Shown piece after piece: positions 9,719 through 16,834 of a DNA stretch of 24,805 bases. The DNA comes from CAYULW01 sp964445815 (GTDB taxonomy: Bacteria; Bacteroidota; Bacteroidia; Flavobacteriales_E; Vicingaceae), in the NCBI GenBank assembly GCA_964445815.1, contig CAYULW010000013.1, positions 1-24,805 on the forward strand, written 5' to 3'. The position numbers and the translations under genes were made by a program. The stretch's first letter is position 1, and each line of letters opens with the position of its first letter. The notes under the pieces were generated by a model, which was given only the letters and a program-made list of their open reading frames with translations, was not told the DNA's origin and did not search any database.

Positions 9719-9945
9719 GCTGCTAGGTTATTATCGGTTTCTATTTCGTTATCCTTTTGGGCTTCTGATTTTGAGTAAGTCGTATAGGCTATTACACAAA
9801 ATTGAACCAATGCCTGTATGTACTCTTCGGCTTTCTCTCTTGTTAGGTGTTCAAACCCTTCTGTTGCTATTACTTCATCTACGGTAAGCATACCTGATGA
9901 ATGTTCGCTCTCCATCGCATCATTGCGAAATTCTTCTCCTCTCAT
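9715..9945 (-). CDS. small protein coupled to the recombinase
   Basis: A 76-aa, acidic, mostly helical protein that I do not recognise. It contains no Cys-rich or clear DNA-binding motif; residues 20-60 (LTVDEVIATEGFEHL..., EEYIQALVQFC) look like packed helices. Its TGA overlaps the ATG of the serine recombinase in an ATGA junction, so the two are almost certainly co-translated. A role as accessory or regulator of recombination is inference from position only. ATG at 9945 is preceded by a purine-rich GAAGAAAG, which supports this start; a second in-frame Met lies at residue 11. Confidence 0.6.
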   Translation of the reverse strand: MRGEEFRNDAMESEHSSGMLTVDEVIATEGFEHLTREKAEEYIQALVQFCVIAYTTYSKSEAQKDNEIETDNNLAA

Positions 9946-10132
9946 CTTTCTTCACATTTTCGCAAGGAAGTTTTAACATAGTTTTATACTATATATAACT
10001 TTCTCTAAATTAACTAATTTACTCTCTCCTTTTTAGTGTTCTCCTTTCTTCACCTCCTTTTCTTTTTTAACTGTATACTATTTTTCTTTTTAATTCCGTT
10101 TCAATAATATGAAGAACGGTTTACCTTATTAA

Positions 10133-10150
10133 TTCACAATCTATTGTGAA
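10133..10150. promoter_or_regulatory. 18-bp palindromic operator candidate
   Basis: TTCACAAT (10133-10140) and ATTGTGAA (10143-10150) are perfect 8-bp arms separated by CT. The site lies in the 260-bp divergent region between the recombinase operon (minus) and the small helix-turn-helix gene (plus). That is where a dimeric repressor controlling integration would be expected to bind. Confidence 0.55.
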
Positions 10151-10205
10151 GTGGTGTCTTACTTTAAAATGCAATCGTTCGTTAATATTTTAAATTTAAG
10201 AGCTT

Positions 10206-10463
10206 ATGTTGAACAATGGAAAAAATCCCCTCGAGTATCTGACTACGGAAGAAGCTATTGCAGAATTTCCTTATCCTGCTAAACTCTATGAATGGACTAC
10301 CCACAAGCTTAAAACTATTGCTGAAATGGGTTTTATCAAACACAAGTATGATAACAATATCAAACGCTTCGTTTTCCGAAGAGGCTCAATCGTTAAATCA
10401 CTTCGATACATTCTCAAAAACAGTGAAAGTAATAACGATGATCTTCGAAATTCTATCGAATAG
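10206..10463 (+). CDS. small helix-turn-helix / excisionase-like protein
   Basis: An 85-aa basic protein. Residues 11-60 (LTTEEAIAEF, then KLYEWTTHKLKTIAEMG, then IKHKYDNNIKRFVFRRGSI) have the order helix-helix-wing seen in small MerR/excisionase-type DNA-binding proteins. This is a resemblance by eye, not an identified family. It diverges from the recombinase operon across a region carrying an 18-bp palindrome, which fits a recombination directionality factor or control protein. Its 3' end overlaps the convergent 460-aa gene by 11 bp, so the two transcripts would be antisense at their ends. Confidence 0.6.
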   Translation: MLNNGKNPLEYLTTEEAIAEFPYPAKLYEWTTHKLKTIAEMGFIKHKYDNNIKRFVFRRGSIVKSLRYILKNSESNNDDLRNSIE

Positions 10464-11835
10464 CGTCCTTAGTAAAATGCTCTACTAGATCTTCTTTTGT
10501 AAGGTCTAGTAGGTCTTTTTCTTTCTTTAATCGGCCTAGCTCCTGCAATAGTATCAAGTTTGCTTGTCTCTTTAGGTTTAAGTCTACATATACTTGCTCC
10601 TTCTCGTAGTGATAAACCTTTTCGTCTTTATCATAATCACCAAGAATGATGGCTTCGGCAGTTTGCCTGAAAGGATCAATACAGATTTCAATGTGCCTCA
10701 TAAAGTTGTGTTTTGATTCTATTCTCTCGCCTTCATCATCAAGATATTGTTTGAACCATCTATAATCAACTATATATCTTCCAAACTTATCTATCTCACG
10801 CAAATCAATAACATAATAATCCCACCTACGTTTTTGAATAAAATAAAGTTCAGTGATTGTATTGTTCCGACTGAATTCCTGAATCATATTAGGAATCACT
10901 TCATACAACTGCATAAAGATTTCCGTATAGGGTTCTGAAATTGGAGCCACCTGTTTTGGCCTATTGTTTTCTTTGTTTATTCGGTCTATCGGTAAGAACA
11001 CTTTGAGGTAATCAAAAGCATTCTCACGAGGGTTCACTATCTCTCTCATCTTATCTTCTATTACTTTGTTTAAACCATCTTTTAAATTATTGTTTGCATA
11101 CTGTCGAAAAAGCTCGGAGAGTGAGAACTGACCTATGTTTTCCATAGCTACGATTCTATCGTTCATTCCAACTTTTATACTAAGGTTTGTACCTTGGTTG
11201 CTACCATGGTAAATTGGTTGGTGAAAAACATTAGCTGAGCTAACACTCTCGTTAGTGCTTGACAAAATTTCTTCGTTAGGAGGTTCCCTCTTATTGGTTA
11301 AACAACCGCTTCCAAAGGGTGTTGGGATTTTAATTTGGTACAGCTTTTCATTGAACAATTGCAAAGCTTCTTTCCGCTTTATTTTCTCTGTAGTTTCCAC
11401 CTTACTTAAAGCGCTTCCATGGTCTAAATAGCCGATTAGCCAAGCGAAGCTTTCTCGTTTGGCTCTGTTTGTCTCAAATACCACAAACTCACGTTTACAC
11501 GACTTTTTCTCATCGTTCAGATAAGAGAGGGTGGTTATGGAAAATTTAAAATTGGTGATGCTCTTTACCGAAACCTCAAAACGAGGTTGGTAAGGTATCT
11601 CTACAGGAAAGCAGCTTTGTTTGAGCGATTCTTGCAGTTCTTCTGCGAATCGTCTCAACTTTACATTTTTTTTATGGTAGAATTCTCTACCAAAAGAGCG
11701 GTCTCTGAAACCAACTGCCCTTAAGAGGTGAAAGACCAAGTCTTCAGGCTTACTATCAAACCATACCGAAAAGGTATTGGTTAATGCGTTATCTACAATC
11801 TCCACCTCGTAATCATTCTCGGAGTAGATTAACAT
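10453..11835 (-). CDS. uncharacterised 460-aa island protein
   Basis: I do not recognise this protein. Residues 20-70 (FSVWFDSKPEDLVFHLLRAVGFR..., FYHKK, FAEELQESL) resemble a short beta-alpha module seen at the N-termini of large proteins in Bacteroidota mobile elements (pattern WFDSKP...L...GFR...G..FY.K). That similarity is from memory and tentative. The middle (about 100-170) is basic, with KRKEALQLFNEKLYQIKIPTPFGSG. A low-complexity Asn/Ser linker follows near 195-225. The C-terminal third (260-460) is rich in aromatic and acidic residues (WFKQYLDDEGE). No signal peptide or membrane segment is seen. It runs toward the recombinase side, and its long upstream region (11836-12666) is the repeat-rich gap. 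It may be a maintenance or transfer-related protein. Confidence 0.7.
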   Translation of the reverse strand: MLIYSENDYEVEIVDNALTNTFSVWFDSKPEDLVFHLLRAVGFRDRSFGREFYHKKNVKLRRFAEELQESLKQSCFPVEIPYQPRFEVSVKSITNFKFSITTLSYLNDEKKSCKREFVVFETNRAKRESFAWLIGYLDHGSALSKVETTEKIKRKEALQLFNEKLYQIKIPTPFGSGCLTNKREPPNEEILSSTNESVSSANVFHQPIYHGSNQGTNLSIKVGMNDRIVAMENIGQFSLSELFRQYANNNLKDGLNKVIEDKMREIVNPRENAFDYLKVFLPIDRINKENNRPKQVAPISEPYTEIFMQLYEVIPNMIQEFSRNNTITELYFIQKRRWDYYVIDLREIDKFGRYIVDYRWFKQYLDDEGERIESKHNFMRHIEICIDPFRQTAEAIILGDYDKDEKVYHYEKEQVYVDLNLKRQANLILLQELGRLKKEKDLLDLTKEDLVEHFTKDAIR

Positions 11836-11860
11836 TATATTATGTAGTTAAATTTTAAAA

Positions 11861-11923
11861 ACGGTTGCTATGCAACTGTCTTTTCGGCATTTTGCCTCCA
11901 CTAGGTTTTAAAACCAAAAGTGG
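11861..11923. repeat. three consecutive hairpins
   Basis: First, 11861-11879: ACGGTTGC and GCAACTGT with loop TAT (8 bp, one G-T pair). Second, 11886-11896: GGCA and TGCC with loop TTT. Third, 11898-11923: CCACT and AGTGG outside a 12-bp palindrome GGTTTTAAAACC. Three adjacent stems separated by only a few bases suggest a structured RNA or a protein-binding DNA array. Confidence 0.6.
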
Positions 11924-11980
11924 TTATGCTGCAGGTTATTAAGGTGAGCGGCCTCAAAACCATCTAGCGGAAGAGCTTCG

Positions 11981-12054
11981 GATAAATTGGAAGGCTAGAA
12001 TTCTATTCATGAGGAGCTTCAAAACTACTTCATGCTGCAACCATCCAATTTATG
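11981..12054. repeat. nested long-range stem-loop
   Basis: ATAAATTGGA (11982-11991) pairs perfectly with TCCAATTTAT (12044-12053). After one mismatch the stem continues with GG/CC (11993-11994 with 12041-12042). Inside the loop a second stem pairs CATGAGG (12008-12014) with CTTCATG (12028-12034), with one G-T pair. Nested stems of this kind are more typical of a folded RNA than of a simple operator. Confidence 0.55.
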
Positions 12055-12087
12055 CGATGTGCTCGTTTCTCAATCCTTGTAAAACTG

Positions 12088-12130
12088 ATCAGGTTTTTCA
12101 CGAATTGGCTTAACGCTTAAAATGCCTGAT
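12088..12130. repeat. inverted repeat ATCAGG / CCTGAT
   Basis: ATCAGG (12088-12093) pairs with CCTGAT (12125-12130). The stem can continue imperfectly through a T-run facing AAA (12096-12098 with 12120-12122). A TTAA-CGC-TTAA mini-palindrome sits inside at 12111-12119 and its flank. Confidence 0.45.
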
Positions 12131-12180
12131 TGATCAAGTCAGAAATTTAGCTTTTTGAAAATGCAACTGTGTTTAAACAA

Positions 12181-12226
12181 TTGTACATCTTAACTGCCAA
12201 GAACATTTTAAGCCTTAACTGTACAA
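12181..12226. repeat. inverted repeat TTGTACA / TGTACAA with an internal direct repeat
   Basis: TTGTACA (12181-12187) and TGTACAA (12220-12226) are perfect 7-bp arms. CTTAACTG is directly repeated inside (about 12189-12196 and 12214-12221), so the same block carries both direct and inverted symmetry. Confidence 0.45.
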
Positions 12227-12263
12227 AGTTCAAAACAAAGAATGGATTATAAAACTCGCATCG

Positions 12264-12277
12264 GTACTGGGCAGTAC
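12264..12277. repeat. short hairpin GTACT-GGGC-AGTAC
   Basis: Perfect 5-bp arms with a 4-nt loop. It is the last clear stem of the repeat-rich gap before plain AT-rich DNA begins. Confidence 0.4.
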
Positions 12278-12666
12278 TATTTAGTGCTAATTGGTACGCA
12301 TAGCATTTTTTGTTTTACTTAGTTTAAGTTTTAAAATTCAAATGGTTGCATGAAATTTAAGCTAATTTTAGAGGTGCTAAATTTTTGAATGTTTTTTGAA
12401 AAAAGTTTAAATTACGGTTAAAAGGTATTGATTCATTAATAAATGTGGCTGAAATAAAAGTACATTAAGCGAACATTAAGAATATTCACCTGAGCCAAGA
12501 TGAAACCTAATACAAGGTATAAATTTTAGTTGTTATCAAAATCAATCTTCCTTCAATGAGTTAGTTATTAAGGAGACTAATGTTGATAAGTGCAACCGAT
12601 TTTAAAAAAATCTCTTTTTGTTTTTTCTATCTTGTTGCATCATCGTTATTTTTTGAGACAACTTAA

Positions 12667-14154
12667 ATGAAAGCCTTACTAGACACCAATATCATTATAC
12701 ACCGGGAAACGAGTAGGATCGTTAACGAACATATTGGCACGCTGTTCTTTTGGCTCGATAAGTTGCATTATACCAAGTGTGTTCACCCTATCACGCTAGA
12801 GGAACTAAAGAAACATGCTGACAAGGACACTGTAAAGACCATGGAGGTTAAACTTGGCAGTTATCAGCTGTTAAACACGGTTGCTGATTTACATAAAGAT
12901 GTTGAATCAGTTAGTAATAATGTAGATGGTGATGGAAATGATATCAACGATACTGCCTTGCTCAATGAAGTATATTGTTCTCGGGTTGACCTTCTCATAA
13001 CTGAGGATAAAAAAATCCATCAAAAAGCAATCTTACTTGGGATAGAGGAGCAAGTCTTTCGCATTGATACTTTTATTGAAAAGATAATTGCTGAGAACCC
13101 CTCACTTATCAATTACAAAACACTTTCGGTACAAAAGGAATATTTTGGAAACATCAATCTACAAGACTCATTCTTTGATAGTTTTAGAAGAGATTATCAA
13201 GGCTTTGACAAATGGTTCAACAAAAAATCTGAAGAGATTGCCTATATCTGCTCTTATGGTGGCATGATTAACGCTTTCCTGTTTATAAAATTGGAAGATA
13301 AGACCGAAAACTACTCCGATATAAGTCCAATTTTACCTCCCAAAAAGCGATTAAAAATAGGAACGTTTAAGGTTACCGCAAATGGCTTTAAACTTGGTGA
13401 ACGGTTCTTGAAAATAATCTTTGATAATGCCTTTCAATTTAAAGTTGAAGAGATATATGTTACGATTTTCGACCAAAGTGCTGAACAGAAAAAATTGATA
13501 GAGCTGTTAGAAGAATGGGGGTTTCAATTTTGGGGAACTAAGGCCACTGCTACAGGAGAAGAGAACGCATATGTTAGGCCATTTAAGAAGCCCGCTAACC
13601 AAGAAAAGCCAAAAGTAACGTTCCCGTTTTTATCACAAAAAGCGAGTGTATTTATAGTGCCAATTTATCCTGAATACCATACAGAGCTTTTTCCGGATTC
13701 TATTTTGCGGACGGAATCTCCCTTGAATTTTGTAGAGAACGAGCCTCATCGAAACGCTATTCAAAAAGTTTACATTTCGCATTCTCATGAACAAGAATTG
13801 AAAAGTGGCGACCTGATTATTTTTTATAGGACAGGTGGCTATTACAAAAGTGTTGTAACAACCATAGGCATAGTAGAAGATGTCATTCATCCTAACGATC
13901 TACAAGAGCTAAAAACGATCTGTAGAAAAAGGACTGCTTTAACAGACGAAGAATTATCGGCTTATTGGAACAGATACCGAAGAAAACCTTTTGTAGTTAA
14001 CTTTTTATATGCTTACTCTTTTCCCAATAGACCAAACATGAAAAGACTAATTGAGTTGGGCGTATTAAAAGGGAAAGATGACGCACCAAGGGGATTCAAA
14101 GAAATTGGTTGGCAATCATTTATTAAAATTTACAAAGAAGCATACAAAGCATGA
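12667..14154 (+). CDS. PIN-GNAT-PUA-like three-domain protein
   Basis: A 495-aa protein with three modules read by eye. Residues 1-130 are a PIN-type metal-dependent RNase domain: ALLDTNI with D6, E45/E46 in TLEELKKH, D95 in DINDTALL, and D114 in LLITEDKKI, so the acidic set is complete. Residues about 180-305 look like a GNAT acetyltransferase fold (GTFKV, GFKLGERFLKIIFDNA, IYVTIF, LLEEWGFQ). Residues about 320-495 look like a PUA-related EVE/ASCH-type domain (SGDLIIFYRTGG then TIGIVEDV). It is the first gene of the plus-strand cargo run and its stop overlaps the ATG of the ASCH gene (ATGA). An RNA-cleaving effector with a sensor domain is the natural inference; the substrate is unknown. Whether the acetyl-CoA site works cannot be told. 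Confidence 0.82.
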   Translation: MKALLDTNIIIHRETSRIVNEHIGTLFFWLDKLHYTKCVHPITLEELKKHADKDTVKTMEVKLGSYQLLNTVADLHKDVESVSNNVDGDGNDINDTALLNEVYCSRVDLLITEDKKIHQKAILLGIEEQVFRIDTFIEKIIAENPSLINYKTLSVQKEYFGNINLQDSFFDSFRRDYQGFDKWFNKKSEEIAYICSYGGMINAFLFIKLEDKTENYSDISPILPPKKRLKIGTFKVTANGFKLGERFLKIIFDNAFQFKVEEIYVTIFDQSAEQKKLIELLEEWGFQFWGTKATATGEENAYVRPFKKPANQEKPKVTFPFLSQKASVFIVPIYPEYHTELFPDSILRTESPLNFVENEPHRNAIQKVYISHSHEQELKSGDLIIFYRTGGYYKSVVTTIGIVEDVIHPNDLQELKTICRKRTALTDEELSAYWNRYRRKPFVVNFLYAYSFPNRPNMKRLIELGVLKGKDDAPRGFKEIGWQSFIKIYKEAYKA

Positions 14155-14522
14155 AAGTACTTTTATCTATAAAACCTGAATATGCGAATAAAATTTTCTC
14201 GGGTGAAAAACGATTTGAATTTAGAAAGAAGGCCTTTAAAAATATTGAAGTCAAAACAGTTGTGGTTTACTCAACCATGCCTGTTGGAAAAATAATTGGT
14301 GAATTTTCAATTAAACATATTCATCAGGATTCTCCTGACTCAATTTGGACAAGAACAAAAGAGCACTCAGGAATTGATGAAGGTTTTTTTAACGATTACT
14401 ACAACGGAAGAGATACTGCCGTTGCCATAGAAGTCGATTCTGCAACTTTATACGAAGAACCCATTAACCCGAAGGAAAAGTTTGTGAATTTCACAGCACC
14501 ACAGTCGTTTATGTATTTGTAA
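14151..14522 (+). CDS. ASCH-domain protein
   Basis: A 123-aa single-domain protein of the PUA-related ASCH fold. The N-terminus MKVLLSIKPEYANKIFSG is followed by the ASCH signature G-x-K-x-x-E-x-R (SGEKRFEFRK, residues about 17-26). Then comes a beta-rich core (VVVYSTMPVGKIIGEFSI) and a C-terminal strand near AVAIEVDS. ASCH domains are thought to bind RNA or modified nucleotides. Its ATG overlaps the stop of the PIN-GNAT protein by 4 bp, so the two are made together. It may be the antitoxin or sensor partner of the PIN effector, but this is inference. Confidence 0.85.
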   Translation: MKVLLSIKPEYANKIFSGEKRFEFRKKAFKNIEVKTVVVYSTMPVGKIIGEFSIKHIHQDSPDSIWTRTKEHSGIDEGFFNDYYNGRDTAVAIEVDSATLYEEPINPKEKFVNFTAPQSFMYL

Positions 14523-14557
14523 CAATTAAAAGTCTCAATAGAAATTAAAAAGTAGCT

Positions 14558-15160
14558 ATGTGTATCCAATGGATAGAAGTTATTGAGAGTTTGGGCATCA
14601 TTGTGGCTTCAATTGCTGCAATATGGGGCATAAATGCATGGAGAAGAGAGACTATTTGGAAAAGAAAGCATGAATTAGCAGAAGATGTCCTTGCCTACTT
14701 CTATGAGGCTAGAGAGAATATTGAGGCCATTAGAAGCCCTTTTGGCTATTCAGGCGAAGGTGAATCAAGAACAAAATTAAAAAATGAAACGCCGGAGCAA
14801 ACAAAAATTTACAACAGGGCTTATGCAGTTCAAGAACGATACGACCGTAACAAGGAGGCAATTGAACGACTGCGAGTTCTTCGTTTTCGTTTTGTGGCCA
14901 TTTTTGGTAAAGAATATGATGATTTATTTGTCAGGCTAAATAGAGTTGTCAGTAATATTTTCTTTGCTACCAATGAGGTAGTAAGAATCACTTTGGGAGA
15001 GTATGGTGAAGTTATAGATGAGGATTTGATGAAGGATTTGAGAAATTATAGAAAGGCCATTTATTCAAGATCAAAAGAAGATGAAGTGAGAGATGAAGTA
15101 GATGCTATTGTTTCAAAAGCAGAGAAAGTTTGCGGACGAATACTTCAAAGGAAGTTTTAA
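14558..15160 (+). CDS. small membrane-anchored protein
   Basis: A 200-aa protein that I do not recognise. Residues 8-26 (VIESLGIIVASIAAIWGIN) form one membrane-spanning helix, followed by basic WRRETIWKRKHE, so the soluble part is probably cytoplasmic. The rest is charged and helical: YFYEARENIEAIRSPFGY, then RNKEAIERLRVLRFRFVAIFGKEYDDLF, then a C-terminal helical segment. Its single-helix anchor plus helical domain recalls membrane-tethered accessory proteins in defence loci, but no family can be named. It starts 35 bp after the ASCH gene and is probably in the same transcript. Confidence 0.65.
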   Translation: MCIQWIEVIESLGIIVASIAAIWGINAWRRETIWKRKHELAEDVLAYFYEARENIEAIRSPFGYSGEGESRTKLKNETPEQTKIYNRAYAVQERYDRNKEAIERLRVLRFRFVAIFGKEYDDLFVRLNRVVSNIFFATNEVVRITLGEYGEVIDEDLMKDLRNYRKAIYSRSKEDEVRDEVDAIVSKAEKVCGRILQRKF

Positions 15161-15274
15161 AAGAGAAGCTTGTCTTGGCTTCAATATGATTTTTATTGTC
15201 TTTCTGAGTGGGAAAGACCACCTGAATTGACAAAGAAGAAATTCTAATCTACTCTCTTCTATAAATACAATACT

Positions 15275-15901
15275 ATGCTAACTTTTAAAGAGATTGATGA
15301 AAGAGTAATTCACTATGAGGAAGAAATCGAATATGGAGCAAAGTTCATAGAAGATGTTTCTAAACTTATTGAGGATGAGAAGCAGCAAGAGAGACAGCAG
15401 CTTTTGGAGGGGGAGAAAATGAAACGAGAGTTTTACTGCTTCGTAACAACTAGTTATATAGACTTACTTTGTACTTACCGAAACATCAAACGCTCAAAGT
15501 CGGATTGGGAAAGGTTCTATAATGTCAAAATCGCTTATTTGATTATTTACGAAACCATCAATACCTATCACAAATACAAAGGAGAAATCTATAAAACGGT
15601 CACTAAAATCGAGCAAGATTTTTACAAGAACTTCTTTGACATGCTCAATAGAGAAATTTCTGAATTCAAATATGAATACGATTACGACAAGGTCATGTCA
15701 AAGATCAGAAACAAATCTTCTGCCCATTATGATAAAGATTTCTCGAGCTACTATGAGAGTTATGAATTATTGGACAACCCAAAATCAAGAGGCATCATCA
15801 GAAGCTTTTTAAACTTCATAAATCCATTGCATTATTTCACTTACGGACTTTGTAAGGGTGAAATTGATCAGTTCCTTTTTATCAATAGTTGGTTGTCTTA
15901 A
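15275..15901 (+). CDS. helical protein with HEPN-like RN-x4-H motif
   Basis: A 208-aa, mostly helical protein with no signal peptide. R145-N-K-S-S-A-H151 matches the HEPN ribonuclease pattern R-(polar)-x3-4-H, with Asn right after Arg as is usual in active HEPN enzymes. The N-terminal 50 residues are a charged coiled-coil-like helix (VIHYEEEIEYGAKFIEDV, then KQQERQQLLEGEK). The C-terminus (RSFLNFINPLHYFTYGLC) is aromatic-rich. It is separated by 114 bp from the membrane protein and overlaps the next gene if that gene starts at its TTG. An RNase or toxin role is inferred from one motif, so the family call is tentative. Confidence 0.6.
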   Translation: MLTFKEIDERVIHYEEEIEYGAKFIEDVSKLIEDEKQQERQQLLEGEKMKREFYCFVTTSYIDLLCTYRNIKRSKSDWERFYNVKIAYLIIYETINTYHKYKGEIYKTVTKIEQDFYKNFFDMLNREISEFKYEYDYDKVMSKIRNKSSAHYDKDFSSYYESYELLDNPKSRGIIRSFLNFINPLHYFTYGLCKGEIDQFLFINSWLS

Positions 15902-16806
15902 CTTTAAGACACCTTAATCGTTTCAAATTGAAAATCGGTCAACTATATACAAACCCCTTAGCTCTTTACGAAGAAATGTTGCTCGGTCCGCTTTCACAAA
16001 TCTATGATGCAAGAAAACAAACCGAATTAAAGGATTGGCAACAGTATTCCAACTTGTTGATTGATAAATATGCTATTCATTCCTCTTCTTTCTTTCACCT
16101 TTCAGTTGGAATCATTGAAAAGTTAGATGCTTCGAACGAGCCTAAGAAAAGCTATTATGATCTGTTTACGGTTCACACCACAATTCGAGTAATCATAGAA
16201 ACTTACATCGCTTTCAACCACATTTTTGTTGAACCGGAAACTGAAGAAGAGCAATACCTAAGGTTTCTACTATGGAAATTAGACGGACTTTATCAGGAGA
16301 CAAAATACGAGGTAAAAGAAACTGACTTTGAAAAGGCTGCTGAAGTTCTTCAAGATCGACAAACGGCCATTAAGGCGACCATTTCCAACATTCAATCTGC
16401 TGAATTTTTCAATACTATTCCTCCGCATTTTCAAGCCAAATTGTTGAATACAGAAAAACGAAGAGCTAATTGGCGGTTTTTGTATATGGAAGGAAAAGTT
16501 AAAGTGCTTCAGATCATTGATTTGGTAGAGCATTGTTGCAAACAAAGAGCTTTTTTTAATACTTACCGACATTCTTCCATTCACACCCACTCTAATTTTC
16601 CTGCAATTGAGATTTTCAAAAAATACCGAGGAAAACAGCTCTCAACCGAATACACCGATCCAATTACACGATTAGCCATCTATTTAACCTGCCTATTCAT
16701 TTATGACATATGTGAATTGGATGAAAATGCAAAGACAGCTTTTAAAAAGCTTGATGCCGACTATAAGGAGTTTATTAGCGGAATGGCGGAGAGTATGAGG
16801 AAGTAA
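15889..16806 (+). CDS. helical protein with HEPN-like RHSSIH motif
   Basis: Up to 305 aa if translation begins at the TTG at 15889, which overlaps the previous gene by 13 bp. The first ATG is at codon 30 (15976), after recognisable sequence (LKIGQLYTNPLALYEE), so a start upstream of it seems likely and the exact one is unresolved. Two parts stand out. A helical core includes YYDLFTVHTTIRVIIETYIAFNHIF in two adjacent blocks, followed by EEEQYLRFLLWKLDGL. R227-H-S-S-I-H232 fits the HEPN R-(N/D/H)-x3-H motif, followed by T-H-S. The layout recalls DUF5677-like proteins, from memory. The following gene has the same arrangement and is probably a diverged paralogue. Confidence 0.6.
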   Translation: MVVLTLRHLNRFKLKIGQLYTNPLALYEEMLLGPLSQIYDARKQTELKDWQQYSNLLIDKYAIHSSSFFHLSVGIIEKLDASNEPKKSYYDLFTVHTTIRVIIETYIAFNHIFVEPETEEEQYLRFLLWKLDGLYQETKYEVKETDFEKAAEVLQDRQTAIKATISNIQSAEFFNTIPPHFQAKLLNTEKRRANWRFLYMEGKVKVLQIIDLVEHCCKQRAFFNTYRHSSIHTHSNFPAIEIFKKYRGKQLSTEYTDPITRLAIYLTCLFIYDICELDENAKTAFKKLDADYKEFISGMAESMRK

Positions 16807-16834
16807 CTCATGAACTAATGTAAAATGAAAGAAT

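Larger units (their letters stand above)
11836..12666. other. 830-bp non-coding region dense in inverted repeats
   Basis: No convincing gene occurs here on either strand; the longest ATG-initiated frame I tried by hand is about 34 codons. The left 470 bp holds a run of stem-loops listed separately. The right part (about 12310-12666) is plain AT-rich DNA leading to the PIN gene. The region separates divergent genes but is much longer than a promoter needs. Candidates are a structured RNA, an origin of transfer or replication, or a decayed element. The sequence alone does not decide between them. Confidence 0.6.

Noticed and set aside
9955..10205. Second, weaker inverted repeat CCGTT/AACGG (10096-10119) as an operator
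   Set aside because: The arms are only 5 bp with a long spacer; the 18-bp palindrome nearby is far stronger.
12009..12110. 34-codon open frame in the repeat-rich gap
   Set aside because: It has no ribosome-binding site that I can see, an odd composition (many Cys/Ser), and overlaps two stem-loops that better explain the sequence.
11860..12280. CRISPR array, or integron attC sites
   Set aside because: The stems differ in sequence and spacing, there are no repeated units with unique spacers, and no cas or integron integrase gene is present.
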